A stretch of 64,000 nucleotides of DNA from Lignipirellula cremea. GTDB lineage: Bacteria; Planctomycetota; Planctomycetia; Pirellulales; Pirellulaceae. A program made the translations under genes and the position numbers. The number at the start of each line of letters is the position of its first letter. Position 1 is the stretch's first letter. Below the pieces are notes generated by a model that had not been told where the DNA came from, made no database searches, and saw only the letters and a list, made by a program, of their open reading frames with translations. The stretch covers positions 1,779,001 through 1,843,000 of the forward strand of contig NZ_CP036433.1 in assembly GCF_007751035.1 (NCBI RefSeq), written 5' to 3'. Positions 35,749 to 44,883 of the stretch are shown in pieces.

Positions 35749-35899
35749 GCGATGCCCTGCACAAAAGCGACGCTCCTCAAGGGGAATGGGCATTAGCAGT
35801 CAAGCTGCCATGCCGCGCCGCAGATGTGGTTGACCGGGATGCAAGCGGGCCTTGCACCCTGGTGAAGCTGCCGAGGCAGCAACAAACGACTGCGACAAA

Positions 35900-36097
35900 C
35901 TAGGCAGGTTTGACGTTCTCAGCGCAAGGGCCCTTGGGGCCGCGGCCTTCGGTGAACGCTACGCGCTGGCCTTCGTGCAGTTCGTCGAAGCGGACGCCCT
36001 GCAGGCTGGAGGAGTGAAAGAACAGATCTTTGTCACCGCCCGTGCTGATAAATCCAAAGCCCTTGTCCGTCAGTTTCTTGATTGTGCCTTCGGCCAT
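35900..36097 (-). CDS. Cold shock domain protein
   Basis: A 65-residue single OB-fold protein of the CspA family. RNA-binding motif RNP1 is KGFGFI (residues 12-17) and RNP2 is LFFHSS (about 24-29), with aromatic residues in the usual positions. It binds single-stranded RNA and DNA and acts as an RNA chaperone. The ATG at 36097 gives the family's standard N-terminus (MAEGTIKKLTDKGFGFI). It is a single-gene unit with its own minus-strand terminator and a 325-bp upstream region. Confidence 0.95.
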   Translation of the reverse strand: MAEGTIKKLTDKGFGFISTGGDKDLFFHSSSLQGVRFDELHEGQRVAFTEGRGPKGPCAENVKPA

Positions 36098-36422
36098 GTG
36101 TTCATTCTCTAAATGGTTGTCTGTAAAGGAGGCAGAGGGCAAACATTTGCCGACCGCGATCCCTTCGTTATTCGAAGTGTAGCGGGTGGCATGGCAGAAA
36201 GTAAGCGGGTGGGGCCGCTTTTCTTCAGGTTTCTTTTTTGGCAGCATCTGGCCCGAATTGGGGAGTGGCCGGAAAAGAGGAAGGAATCGGGGAGTTTACC
36301 GGCAGGCAGCACGTTTTTCGGGACTTTCGCGGGTGGGAATGCTACCCTGACGATCGCCGGATGCTTTCTTCTCTTGCTTCTGTGTAGTCCCTTTCACGCA
36401 GGCTAACCTCCAGGACAACCTC
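36098..36422. other. Divergent intergenic region, cold shock leader
   Basis: This 325-bp gap holds the promoters of the cold shock gene (minus) and of the PQQ-propeller gene (plus). Cold shock genes often have long structured leaders; I cannot see a clear structure here without folding. Confidence 0.4.
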
Positions 36423-39400
36423 ATGAAGGCCAGATCGCTTGCTCTTTTGCTGTCCGCGGCGTTCGTTTTTTCCTCCTTCGCTCAGGGCGCCGACTGGCCT
36501 GCCTGGCGCGGCGGCGCTGACCGCTCGGCCAGCAGCGGCGAGCAGCTCCCGGCGGAACTGCACCTGCAGTGGTCGCGCCAGTTGCCGCAATTGACGCCGG
36601 CCTGGCCGGAAGATGTACGCCTGCAGTTCGACGCCAACTACGAGCCGATCGCGGCCGGCAATCGGCTGTTCGTTTCCTCCCCCCGCGAAGACTCGGTCAC
36701 CGCGTACGACACGGCGACCGGCGACCAGGTCTGGAAGTTCTTCGCCGAAGGACCCGTCCGCTTCGCCCCCGTCGCCTATGACGGACGCATCTATTTCGGC
36801 GCCGACGACGGCTGTCTGTATTGCCTGCAGGCGGCTACCGGCAAGCTGGCCTGGAAGTTCCAGGCGGCCCCTGCCGCCCGGCGAGTGCTGGGGAACGAAC
36901 GCCTGGTTTCCGTCTGGCCCGTGCGGGGCGGGCCCGTCCTGATCGATGGCACGATCTACTTCACCGCCGGCGTCTGGCCGTTTGAAGGGACGCTGCTGTA
37001 CTCGCTGGATATTTCCGATCCAGCCCGGCGGGACGAACTTCCCCGTCACGCGGTGACCTCGCTCGGAGAGTTCGCTCCGCAAGGATACCTGGCGGCCAGC
37101 GGCGAGCGTCTGTTCCTGCCGGGCGGCCGCTCCAATGCCCGCTCAATTAATCGCACCACCGGCAAGACCGCCAGCCTGAGTTACAGCGCCAAAGGGACGA
37201 CCGACTATCATCTGTCGGTTTCGGATCAGTGGTTCTTTCACGGCGGCAAGGTGGTCGATCTGGTCAGCGGCAAAACGTCGCCGGTCCCGGCGACCCGCCC
37301 CGTGGCTTCCGGCGGCCGCATCTATTTCGCCGCCAAAGGGAAGGCCCATGCCTATGACCTGAAGAACTTGCGCAAGGTAGAAACGAAAGATCGCCGCGGC
37401 ATGACGGTCGAGATCGAAGTGCCCCGTCTGCTCTGGAGCCTGGAAGACCAGCCCGTCGACCTGGTGCATGCCCAGTCGGGCCAGCGTTTGTACGCCCATC
37501 ATGAATCGCAGGTGCTCGCGATCGACGTCCCCGCCGACGGCGGACAGCCGCGCGTCTCCTGGCAGGCCAGTGTCGACGGCGCTCCCGCTTCGATGCTGAC
37601 CGCCAACGGACAGCTGTACGTCACCACCCTGGCTGGCAAGATCTACTGCTTCGGAGCTAAACAGGGCTCCCCGCAAACCCATCCGCTGGAAGACCGCCCG
37701 CTGGCCGAGGCCAGCCCCGAGAGCCGCCGCCAGGTCTCGCAAATTCTCGAGTCGGCCGACAGCCCGGAAGGCTACGCCGTGGTGCTAGGGCTGAAATCGG
37801 GCGAGCTGCTGCACGAATTGCTGCGGCAGTCCGACCTGCAGGTGATCGCCGTCGACTCCGACGCCGAACAAGTCGACCGCCTGCGTCGCCAGTACGCCAG
37901 CCTGGGGCTGTACGGAGCTCGCCTGGCGATCCACCAGGGCGACCCGGCGGCGTTTGCGTTGCCGCCGTATCTGGCCAGCCTGGTGACTTCGGAAGAATCT
38001 AGCGAACTGGGCGTCGGTCCGCGATCCGGTGCGGCCCCGCATGCCTGGTCGGTCCTGCGTCCTTACGGCGGTTCGCTGTGCCTGCAGCTCGACGCGGCTT
38101 CTCACCAGGCGTTCGATGTGGCGACTGCCGCCTTGCCTGGCGCCGTGATCTCCCGCACGGGTGAACTGACCGTACTGAAACGGGCCGGAGCCTTGCCGGG
38201 TTCAGCCGACTGGACGCACGAATACGGCGACGCCGCCAACACGCTCCGCTCGCACGACAAGCTGGTCAAAGCTCCGCTGGGCGTGCTCTGGTTCGGCGGT
38301 CCTTCCTCTGACGGCAGCCTGTTCTATGATCGCCACGACTGGGGACCCAGCATGGCCGTGATCGAGGGCCGCATGTTCCTGCAGGGCCCCAATAAAATGA
38401 CCGCGGTCGATGTGTATACGGGCCGTCTGCTGTGGCAGAACGTCCTGCCCGGCGGAGTCAGCCCGGGCCGCCGCGCCAACTGGGCTCCGGCCGGCTTCCA
38501 TTTCATCGCTTTGAAAGACGCCATCTATCTGGCCTTTCCCGACAAGTGCCTGCGGCTGGATCCGAAAACGGGCGAGCAGCTGGGCGAGGTGAACCTGCCC
38601 GACATTGAAGGGAAATGGGGCCGCATCCGGGTCTGGAAAGACCTGCTGATCGTGCAGGCCTTTTACGAAGTGGAAGGACACGGCAGCCAGCCGACGCAGC
38701 TGTTTGCCTTTAACCGGCACTCGGGCGAGGTCGTCTGGACGAAAAAGTCCGACCAGGCGTTTCCGATTGTCGCCATCGGCGGCGACCGCTTGTTCTGTGT
38801 CGAAGGGCAGCTGGAAGGTCTCTACAAAGGGGCCGACCGCAGCCGCCGCAACGGCAGTCCCGACTCCAACCACTTTCTGTACGTCAAGTCGCTCGATGTG
38901 GATACGGGCAAGGAGTTCTGGAGCCGCACCGTCGGTCGGGCTCCTTCCTGGCTGGCCTACTCTGAAGAAGCCGATGTGCTGCTGGCTTCCAACAAGTCGG
39001 GCATCGATGCCTGGGACGGCTCCAAGGGAGAGGAAATCTGGAGCAAGGAAGCCAACGGCGTCGGCTTCCGCGGCCATCCCGAAAACTACTACGGCCGCGT
39101 GATCCTGTGGAAAGACCAGGTGATCGACCAGCGCGGACCCGGCAAGGCGTACAACATTACGACCGGCGCCGATGTGATGCGCACCCATCCGCTGACGGGG
39201 GAAGAAACGCCCTGGGAGTTCACCAAAGTGGGCCACCATTGCAACTACGCCATCGCCAGCGAACACCTGCTGACTTTCCGTGCGGCCGACGCCGGCTTTT
39301 GCGATCTGGCCACCGGCGGCACGGGCCGGCTGACCGGTTTCCGCTCCGGTTGCCGCAACAGCCTGATTCCGGCCAACGGCGTGCTGAACGCGCCGAACAT

Positions 39401-40019
39401 GGCGCACGGCTGTTCCTGCAGTTTCTCGATCTTCACCTCGCTGGCCCTGGTGCACACGCCCGAGTCGGATCTGTGGACGTATGGCGCCTTTGAGGCTTCC
39501 ACCGCCGCCATCCAGCGCGTGGGGATCAACTTTGGCGCGGGCGGCGACCGCACCGACAAGGCCGGCACGACCTGGCTGGACTATCCCAACGTCGGCGGCC
39601 CGTCGGCGACAGCGACGGTGACCGTCAAAGGGGACGGGCAGCGGCTGTTCCGTCTGCACTCGCAACAGATCGCAGGGGACAGCGCCCACGGCTGGGTCGC
39701 CGCATCAGGCGTGGAAGGAGTGGAGACGGTCGATATCTCGCTGGGCGAGCAGATCGGCGACAAGTCAGGGACGTTTACCGTGCGGCTGGTGTTTGCCGAA
39801 CCGCTTCCGGACGCGGCCGCCGGCGATCGCACGTTCGACGTGGCCCTCAACGGCAAACCCGTGCTGACCGACTTCGACATCAGCACCGCCGCCTGCGGCG
39901 GTCGCCAGGTCGTCGTTCGCGAGTTCGAGCATATCCAGGCTGGCGAGCGTTTGAATATCGGCTTCACCGCCAAAAACGGCCTGCCGCTGATCTGCGGCGT
40001 GGAGATCGTGCGGGAGTAG
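36423..40019 (+). CDS. Exported PQQ-propeller protein with methyltransferase-like insert and malectin domain
   Basis: A 1198-residue protein with a signal peptide (LALLLSAAFVFSSFAQGADW). PQQ-type beta-propeller repeats occupy about 25-430 (YDTATGDQVWKFFAEG, LYCLQAATGKLAWKFQ) and about 610-1000 (DVYTGRLLWQNVLPGG). Between them, residues 440-590 look like a degenerate class I methyltransferase: VVLGLKSGELLHELL, then VIAVDSD (474-480) and LRPYGGSLCLQL. A malectin-like carbohydrate-binding domain ends the protein (about 1060-1198). Propellers of this kind bind PQQ in dehydrogenases or act as scaffolds; no activity is proven. Its place in the envelope and the malectin domain suggest a polysaccharide role. 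Confidence 0.85.
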   Translation: MKARSLALLLSAAFVFSSFAQGADWPAWRGGADRSASSGEQLPAELHLQWSRQLPQLTPAWPEDVRLQFDANYEPIAAGNRLFVSSPREDSVTAYDTATGDQVWKFFAEGPVRFAPVAYDGRIYFGADDGCLYCLQAATGKLAWKFQAAPAARRVLGNERLVSVWPVRGGPVLIDGTIYFTAGVWPFEGTLLYSLDISDPARRDELPRHAVTSLGEFAPQGYLAASGERLFLPGGRSNARSINRTTGKTASLSYSAKGTTDYHLSVSDQWFFHGGKVVDLVSGKTSPVPATRPVASGGRIYFAAKGKAHAYDLKNLRKVETKDRRGMTVEIEVPRLLWSLEDQPVDLVHAQSGQRLYAHHESQVLAIDVPADGGQPRVSWQASVDGAPASMLTANGQLYVTTLAGKIYCFGAKQGSPQTHPLEDRPLAEASPESRRQVSQILESADSPEGYAVVLGLKSGELLHELLRQSDLQVIAVDSDAEQVDRLRRQYASLGLYGARLAIHQGDPAAFALPPYLASLVTSEESSELGVGPRSGAAPHAWSVLRPYGGSLCLQLDAASHQAFDVATAALPGAVISRTGELTVLKRAGALPGSADWTHEYGDAANTLRSHDKLVKAPLGVLWFGGPSSDGSLFYDRHDWGPSMAVIEGRMFLQGPNKMTAVDVYTGRLLWQNVLPGGVSPGRRANWAPAGFHFIALKDAIYLAFPDKCLRLDPKTGEQLGEVNLPDIEGKWGRIRVWKDLLIVQAFYEVEGHGSQPTQLFAFNRHSGEVVWTKKSDQAFPIVAIGGDRLFCVEGQLEGLYKGADRSRRNGSPDSNHFLYVKSLDVDTGKEFWSRTVGRAPSWLAYSEEADVLLASNKSGIDAWDGSKGEEIWSKEANGVGFRGHPENYYGRVILWKDQVIDQRGPGKAYNITTGADVMRTHPLTGEETPWEFTKVGHHCNYAIASEHLLTFRAADAGFCDLATGGTGRLTGFRSGCRNSLIPANGVLNAPNMAHGCSCSFSIFTSLALVHTPESDLWTYGAFEASTAAIQRVGINFGAGGDRTDKAGTTWLDYPNVGGPSATATVTVKGDGQRLFRLHSQQIAGDSAHGWVAASGVEGVETVDISLGEQIGDKSGTFTVRLVFAEPLPDAAAGDRTFDVALNGKPVLTDFDISTAACGGRQVVVREFEHIQAGERLNIGFTAKNGLPLICGVEIVRE

Positions 40020-40040
40020 AGGGCTCCGGCGGGAAAGCAC

Positions 40041-40070
40041 AACGGCGAAACGCTCAGGCGTATCGCCGTT
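40041..40070. terminator. Hairpin between convergent genes
   Basis: An 8-bp stem AACGGCGA/TCGCCGTT encloses a 1x1 mismatch, a 4-bp inner stem ACGC/GCGT and the loop TCAG. It lies in the 62-bp gap between the PQQ-protein gene and a minus-strand gene, a natural site for a two-way terminator, although neither side has a long T run. Confidence 0.55.
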
Positions 40071-40081
40071 ATGTTCGAAAC

Positions 40082-40543
40082 TTACCGGGGCGCCTTTTCA
40101 TCTTCGACGACCGGGTTGGGATAGGTCAGAATCATCAGCAACGCCTGGGCCATTTCGTCGGGCGTGCGGACGGTTGTAGAGAAGTTGATCCCCTGAAGTG
40201 GAAACGAGACGAGCAGGGCGTCGTTCTTGCCGTGGGCCAGGTGGACGGGCTGCCCATGGACGGTCGTCTCGCGATACCAGCGCAGCTGATCTTTCGGCAT
40301 CCGCTGCGGGCGATCCGAGAACTGGCCGCCAAAGGCCGGGCCGCCCGGACGAGGAATACTGCCGATCTCATAGAAGATCTCCAGTCCGTCCTTTTTGCTG
40401 ATCTTGCCAACGACGCTATCGATCCCCTGCAGCGGTTCGTGCACGTACCCTTCCAGCACCTGCAGGCCGCCCGGCCCGGCCGCGTTCACGCTGGCGGAGG
40501 CAAGGATCAGGGTTCCCAGGGTCAGACACAGCAGCATTCTCAT
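40082..40543 (-). CDS. Exported protein of unknown function
   Basis: A 153-residue protein with a signal peptide (MRMLLCLTLGTLILASASVNAA). The mature part of about 130 residues is beta-rich (LEIFYEIGSIPRPGGPAFGG, LRWYRETTVHGQPVHLAHG) and matches no family I recognise. The ATG at 40543 begins the signal peptide; the longer reading adds seven residues. It is alone between a convergent PQQ-protein gene and a divergent HEAT-repeat gene. Confidence 0.7.
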   Translation of the reverse strand: MRMLLCLTLGTLILASASVNAAGPGGLQVLEGYVHEPLQGIDSVVGKISKKDGLEIFYEIGSIPRPGGPAFGGQFSDRPQRMPKDQLRWYRETTVHGQPVHLAHGKNDALLVSFPLQGINFSTTVRTPDEMAQALLMILTYPNPVVEDEKAPR

Positions 40544-40803
40544 CGCAGACTCCACGTAGCGCATTCAACGGCAAAGTAACCAGACCAGGCGTTCGACGCT
40601 CCTCGTCCGGCTGTAGTTCCCCACGCCGGCAAGGAATGTCGGCCGCTTCGCTTTTTTCCGCTGGATGTGAACCTGCCGAAGCGAAAGCGTCTCTCTGGAG
40701 GAACGCTGGCCGCGTCAACCAGGAGATGGCGCGGCATTTGTGGAATGCGCGGCGATTGCCCGGAATCGGAAGCGATTGACTCTCCTTTCGAAAAGGCCCT
40801 GCC

Positions 40804-41595
40804 ATGACACACCCGCCTGATCAGCGAACGCTTGACCAGCTAATCAATGTAGCGCTTTGTGAAGCCGACGAAGATGCGGTTTGGCAAGCTGTCTATACGC
40901 TGCAGCGGCGGGGCGACCGTGAGGTGCTGGAGCGGGCGGACGAATTGTCGGTCAGCAACTGCTTCCGGGAACGTGAGCTGGCCGCGTGGATTCTGGGCGA
41001 CCTGGGCGCGCCGGAAAGGATCTTCCGCCGACGTTGCCTGCAGATTTTGACCGCGATGCTGCAGCCGGACGAAGAACCGTCGGTGCTCGCCTCCGTGCTG
41101 ACGGCCGTGTCGCACTATGAGCACCGGCTGGTCTCTCAGGTTGTGTCCTGCGCCGGGCACGCGGACGCCGGCGTCAGACTGGGCGTCGTGAACGCGTTGA
41201 GTGGTCAAGAAGACCCCCAGGCGATCGCCGGTCTGATCTCCCTCAGCAGCGACCCCGAAGTAGAAGTGCGGGACTGGGCCACGTTCGGTCTGGGAACGCT
41301 GACCGACGTGGATACGCCTGTTTTGCGCGCGGCGCTGGCGGCCCGGCTGGACGATCCTGACCTGGAGACACGTCTTGAAGCAATCCTTGGCCTCGCCCGT
41401 CGGCGGGATGAACGAGTCTGCGAGATCGTGGCCCAGGAACTGACCGCGCCTGATGTCTGCGACGACATCCTCGAGGCGGCCGAAAACCTGGCTGACCAGC
41501 GGTTGCATCCGCTGTTGCTCGCCCTGCAGGAACCTGGAAGAGAAAACATCGCTCCACTGGAGAGAGCAATCGCTGCCTGTGCGCCCTGCTTTTAG
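40804..41595 (+). CDS. HEAT-repeat protein
   Basis: A 263-residue cytoplasmic alpha-solenoid. Repeats of about 30 residues are visible, for example AVWQAVYTLQRRGDREVLERA, ERELAAWILGDLGAPERIFR, VEVRDWATFGLGTLTDVDTP and LETRLEAILGLARRRDERVC. The LGxLG and D-x-V-R-x-x-A patterns are those of PBS-lyase-type HEAT repeats. Such proteins bind other proteins; partner unknown. A planctomycete genome usually encodes many. Start is ATG at 40804 (MTHPPDQRTLDQL). Confidence 0.85.
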   Translation: MTHPPDQRTLDQLINVALCEADEDAVWQAVYTLQRRGDREVLERADELSVSNCFRERELAAWILGDLGAPERIFRRRCLQILTAMLQPDEEPSVLASVLTAVSHYEHRLVSQVVSCAGHADAGVRLGVVNALSGQEDPQAIAGLISLSSDPEVEVRDWATFGLGTLTDVDTPVLRAALAARLDDPDLETRLEAILGLARRRDERVCEIVAQELTAPDVCDDILEAAENLADQRLHPLLLALQEPGRENIAPLERAIAACAPCF

Positions 41596-41756
41596 GCCGC
41601 CCTGCCGCGGAAAGTCGCAAGCCCTGGCGAACGCTTGTCCCTCCAACGGGCGCTATCTATACTGGCCCCAAAACGGGCACGGCGTGCGGGCCGAACCTGG
41701 AGCCACTGCTCCGCAGGTTCGGCATGGCTCCCTTTCTGAAACCTGGGCAAGCAGCG

Positions 41757-42161
41757 ATGTTGAAAAAATCGGCGATCGGAACCTTTGTGGTGTTTTTGTT
41801 GAGCGTGGCCTGGCTGTTCTGGGCCTGGTCGATTGGCAGCCGTTCTTACTCCTGGGCGGCAGTCCCGGCGGAGGTGACGAAGAACGACGCCTTGAAAAGC
41901 ATCAGCGGCAAGGCGATCGGCTGGCGGACGACGATCCAGTACGCCTATGAAGGCCAAGGCTACCAGGCGGTGCTCACCGATTACCTGCTGGGCGAGATCG
42001 AAGTCTACGTCGATCCGAAAGATCCCACGCACGTGACGGCCCATCGCGGCCCCACCTTCGACATGCTGGCCCGTCCGTTGCTGCTGACCATCGGCTCCGG
42101 CCTGTTCGCCATCGTCCTGGGTTTGATCGCCGTCAGTCCCAAGGAAGAAGATTACGATTAG
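41757..42161 (+). CDS. DUF3592-like membrane protein
   Basis: A 134-residue protein with a membrane helix at each end (IGTFVVFLLSVAWLFWAWSI and LLLTIGSGLFAIVLGLIAV) and an extracytoplasmic or cytoplasmic beta domain between, including AVPAEVTKNDALKS and GEIEVYVDPKDPTHVTAHRG. The Y-V-D-P-x-D-P-x pattern is typical of DUF3592. Function unknown. The ATG at 41757 places the helix close to the start; a start at 41724 would add 11 residues. Confidence 0.75.
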   Translation: MLKKSAIGTFVVFLLSVAWLFWAWSIGSRSYSWAAVPAEVTKNDALKSISGKAIGWRTTIQYAYEGQGYQAVLTDYLLGEIEVYVDPKDPTHVTAHRGPTFDMLARPLLLTIGSGLFAIVLGLIAVSPKEEDYD

Positions 42162-42314
42162 AAGTCTGTCGCCATTCCTCTTCCTCTTCTTCCGGAATGC
42201 TTGACTCGGGCCGCTTGTCGCCTTCCAATGCGGTCGAGCCCTGGAGCAGGTACGAGCATGCGGCGTACCTGCTGGGGCTTTGTGTCCAATTAACGGTAGC
42301 GGGAGAATGGCGGT

Positions 42315-43583
42315 ATGGCTGCGGAACCATTGATGTTGCAGGAGCATCGGCGTTTGTCCCGGCGGTTCTTCGGCCAGCTGGCCGCTGGCGGGGCGCTGGG
42401 AATGTTGCTTCCCTGGCAGGCCAGGGCGGCCGAACTGCCGCCTGAGTGTGCGGCCGCGTGTGAGTCGTTTCTCAAACAGCTGGAGTATCTGACCCCGCAG
42501 GAGGAGTTTGGCAATGTGTCCCGCGGCACGCCTCGCCCTTATGACCTGCCGGAGGAGAAGAAGCAGGAAGTGGGTCTGACGCCCGAGTCCTGGCGGCTGG
42601 AGGTCGTTTCTGATCCTGACGACCCGGCCGACATCGAGCAGCCGTTAACCGTCGAGGCCGGCACGGCGATCGACTGGGACGAGCTGATGAAAATGGCGAA
42701 GCAGCACGCCGTGAGCTTTCCCAAAATCATGACCTGCAACAACGGCGGACGTCCGCTGGGAATGGGGATCTGGGAAGGAGTGCCGCTGCGCGAGATCGTC
42801 TGGCGGACCCGGCCGCAGCAGAACCTGCGCCGCGTGTTCTATAACGGCTTCCATAACGACGACCCTAAACAGCTGTTCCGCAGTTCCCTGCCGATCGGCC
42901 GCGTGCTGGAGGATCCGTTCGACCTGCCGCCCGTCATCCTGTGTTACAAGCTCAACGGGCAGTTGCTCAACGGGGAACGCGGCGGGCCGGTGCGGATGGT
43001 CGTGCCCGAGGCGTACGGTTTCAAGTCGGTCAAATGGCTGCAGCGGATCGTGCTGTCGAATCTGTTCCACGCCAATGATACCTACGCCAGCGGCAATAAC
43101 GATGTCGACAGCGGCATGAAAACGTTCGCCCATAGCCTGCTGAAGCCGGAGAAGATCAAGGCCGGCCAGCCGATCCCCATCACGGGCTACGCCCAGGTCG
43201 GCATTTCTGGACTGAAGAAAGTGCAGACGCTGCTGCTGCCCAAGTCGACCGAGTGGCCCCAGGACGATCCCTATTACACGCAGGCCGACTGGACCGACGC
43301 CCATCTGCTGGACCCGCCCAAAACCTGGGGCGGCGGTCTGCCCGACGATCGCCTGCCCGACAAGGTGCATGGCTTTGATCCGGCGACCGGTCGTCCGCAA
43401 AACTGGCCCATGCGGATGACGATGGCCCACTGGGCGACCGTGCTGCCCGGCCTGCCGGCCGGCGAGTACACGCTGCACAGCCGCAGCATCGACGCCAACG
43501 GTTATGCCCAGCCGATGCCGCGTCCCTTCCGCAAGTCGGGCCGCAACGTGATCGAAGAGACCCCGGTGCAGATCGTGGAGTAA
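42315..43583 (+). CDS. Tat-exported molybdopterin-dependent oxidoreductase
   Basis: A 422-residue protein with a twin-arginine signal (LSRRFFGQLAAGG at 14-26). The mature part fits the sulfite oxidase/SorA/YedY molybdopterin fold: the metal-ligating Cys is Cys141 in PKIMTCNNGGRP, followed by GIWEGVPLREI, RGGPVRMVVPEAYGFKSVKW and the C-terminal immunoglobulin-like dimer domain (AQVGISGLKKV ... HSRSIDANGYAQ). It would catalyse a two-electron oxidation or reduction of an oxyanion or sulfoxide in the periplasm. No cytochrome or maturation gene is adjacent. The fold is clear; the substrate is not. Confidence 0.88.
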   Translation: MAAEPLMLQEHRRLSRRFFGQLAAGGALGMLLPWQARAAELPPECAAACESFLKQLEYLTPQEEFGNVSRGTPRPYDLPEEKKQEVGLTPESWRLEVVSDPDDPADIEQPLTVEAGTAIDWDELMKMAKQHAVSFPKIMTCNNGGRPLGMGIWEGVPLREIVWRTRPQQNLRRVFYNGFHNDDPKQLFRSSLPIGRVLEDPFDLPPVILCYKLNGQLLNGERGGPVRMVVPEAYGFKSVKWLQRIVLSNLFHANDTYASGNNDVDSGMKTFAHSLLKPEKIKAGQPIPITGYAQVGISGLKKVQTLLLPKSTEWPQDDPYYTQADWTDAHLLDPPKTWGGGLPDDRLPDKVHGFDPATGRPQNWPMRMTMAHWATVLPGLPAGEYTLHSRSIDANGYAQPMPRPFRKSGRNVIEETPVQIVE

Positions 43584-43639
43584 ACCGTCGCCTGGCAAAT
43601 CTCGCCCGGGCTTTGCATTTGCCGCGGAGTGGATCACAA

Positions 43640-43790
43640 TCGACTGTCAGTCGTCTTTCACGCGGAGCGTGAAACTTTTGACTGACGGAAGTCGATGGTC
43701 AGTCGTCTTTTGCTCCGCAAAAGAACGCGTACTTTCGCGGAGCGAAAGACGACTTTCCGGGCGGTCTTTTTCGCTCAAAGATGAAAACAG
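43640..43790. repeat. Dispersed hairpin element, copy C (three or more stems)
   Basis: This is an extended copy. An extra hairpin TTTCACGC-GGA-GCGTGAAA (43656-43674) precedes hairpin 1, CTTTTGC-TCC-GCAAAAG (43707-43723), and hairpin 2, CTTTCGC-GGA-GCGAAAG (43732-43748). A further weak stem TCTTT/AAAGA follows. The repeated words CAGTCGTCTTT at 43648-43658 and 43700-43710 suggest partial duplication of the element. It lies immediately upstream of the MoxR gene. Confidence 0.85.
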
Positions 43791-43839
43791 AATCCCGAGG
43801 GAATTCTCCTCGTATTCCTTTCCTGCCAGGCGTGTTGCT

Positions 43840-44811
43840 GTGAATGATTCTTCCGCCGCTTCGCTGGCCGCTGTGGCGGAGCTGGCCAAACGCATCATCG
43901 CCAATGTGGAAAAGGCGATCGTCGGCAAACGCCGGCAGGTCGCGCTGTCGCTGACCGCGTGGTTTGCGGGCGGACACTTGCTGCTGGAGGATGTGCCCGG
44001 CGTCGCCAAAACGATGCTCGCCAGGGCGCTTGCCCGTAGCGTCGGTTGCGATTTCAAGCGGATCCAGTGCACGCCCGATCTGCTCCCTTCCGATGTGACG
44101 GGCACCTCAATCTTCAACCAGAAAACGACCGAGTTTGAGTTCCGCCCGGGCCCTGTGTTCACGCAGATCCTGCTGGCGGACGAGATCAACCGGGCCACCC
44201 CGCGGACGCAGGCCGCCATGCTGGAAGCGATGGCCGAAGCGAAGGTCACCGTCGACGGCAGCACGCACGATCTGGCGGCGCCGTTCCTGGTGATCGCCAC
44301 GCAGAACCCGGTCGATCACGAGGGCGTCTTCCCCTTGCCAGAAGCCCAGCTGGATCGCTTCATGATGAAGTTCAGCCTGGGCTATCCGTCGCTGGAGGAA
44401 GAGCTGCGGATGCTGCAGCTGCTGGAGACGGGCCATCCGGTCGATTCGCTCCAGCCGGTCGCCCGGGCGTCGCAGCTAGTGGAAGCGCAGCAAGCGATTC
44501 GCCTGGTGAAGGTCGCTTCCCCGGTGCGCGAGTACTTGCTGCAGATTGTGCGGCAAACGCGCGAACATGACGACCTGTTGCTGGGCGCCAGCCCGCGAGC
44601 ATCCATCGCCCTGTTCCGCTGCTCCCAGGCGATGGCGGCGATCCGCGGCCGTGGTTACGTTCTGCCCGACGACGTGAAGCAGATCGTCGGCCCCGTGATG
44701 AACCACCGCGTGCTGCTGCGACCCGAAAGCCGCCTGCGCAAAGTCACGCCGGAATACGTCATCGAAGAAGTCGTCGCCAACACGGCCGTCCCCACGCAGG
44801 GCGCCGGATAG
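43840..44811 (+). CDS. MoxR-type AAA+ ATPase
   Basis: A 323-residue ATPase. Walker A is PGVAKT (53-58) after LLLEDV, Walker B is LLADEI (111-116), and the sensor region is FLVIATQNPVDHEG, all standard for MoxR. MoxR proteins act as chaperones in metal insertion or assembly of von Willebrand A-domain partners. A DUF58 gene follows 72 bp later, the most usual partner. The GTG at 43840 is chosen because the in-frame sequence before it is translated repeat copy C, which is not part of the family. Confidence 0.92.
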   Translation: MNDSSAASLAAVAELAKRIIANVEKAIVGKRRQVALSLTAWFAGGHLLLEDVPGVAKTMLARALARSVGCDFKRIQCTPDLLPSDVTGTSIFNQKTTEFEFRPGPVFTQILLADEINRATPRTQAAMLEAMAEAKVTVDGSTHDLAAPFLVIATQNPVDHEGVFPLPEAQLDRFMMKFSLGYPSLEEELRMLQLLETGHPVDSLQPVARASQLVEAQQAIRLVKVASPVREYLLQIVRQTREHDDLLLGASPRASIALFRCSQAMAAIRGRGYVLPDDVKQIVGPVMNHRVLLRPESRLRKVTPEYVIEEVVANTAVPTQGAG

Positions 44812-44883
44812 AAGGAACGCTGTCGAATCTTGTTGCTCTTCGTCTGTCCTCCTGCAGGTCCGTCCAACTGCTGAAAGCTGCTC

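Larger units (their letters stand above)
35468..35899. other. Intergenic region with repeat and terminators
   Basis: This 432-bp gap separates convergent genes (acyltransferase on plus, cold shock protein on minus). From left to right it holds a dispersed hairpin element (copy B), a plus-strand terminator, a minus-strand terminator, and two smaller inverted repeats (TGCAAG/CTTGCA at 35840-35856 and GCTGCC/GGCAGC at 35867-35880). Confidence 0.6.

Noticed and set aside
43669-43839. N-terminal extension of MoxR upstream of the GTG at 43840
   Set aside because: The extra 57 codons are the translated hairpin repeat copy C; the same peptide-like words turn up in other frames at the other copies, so this is not protein-coding.
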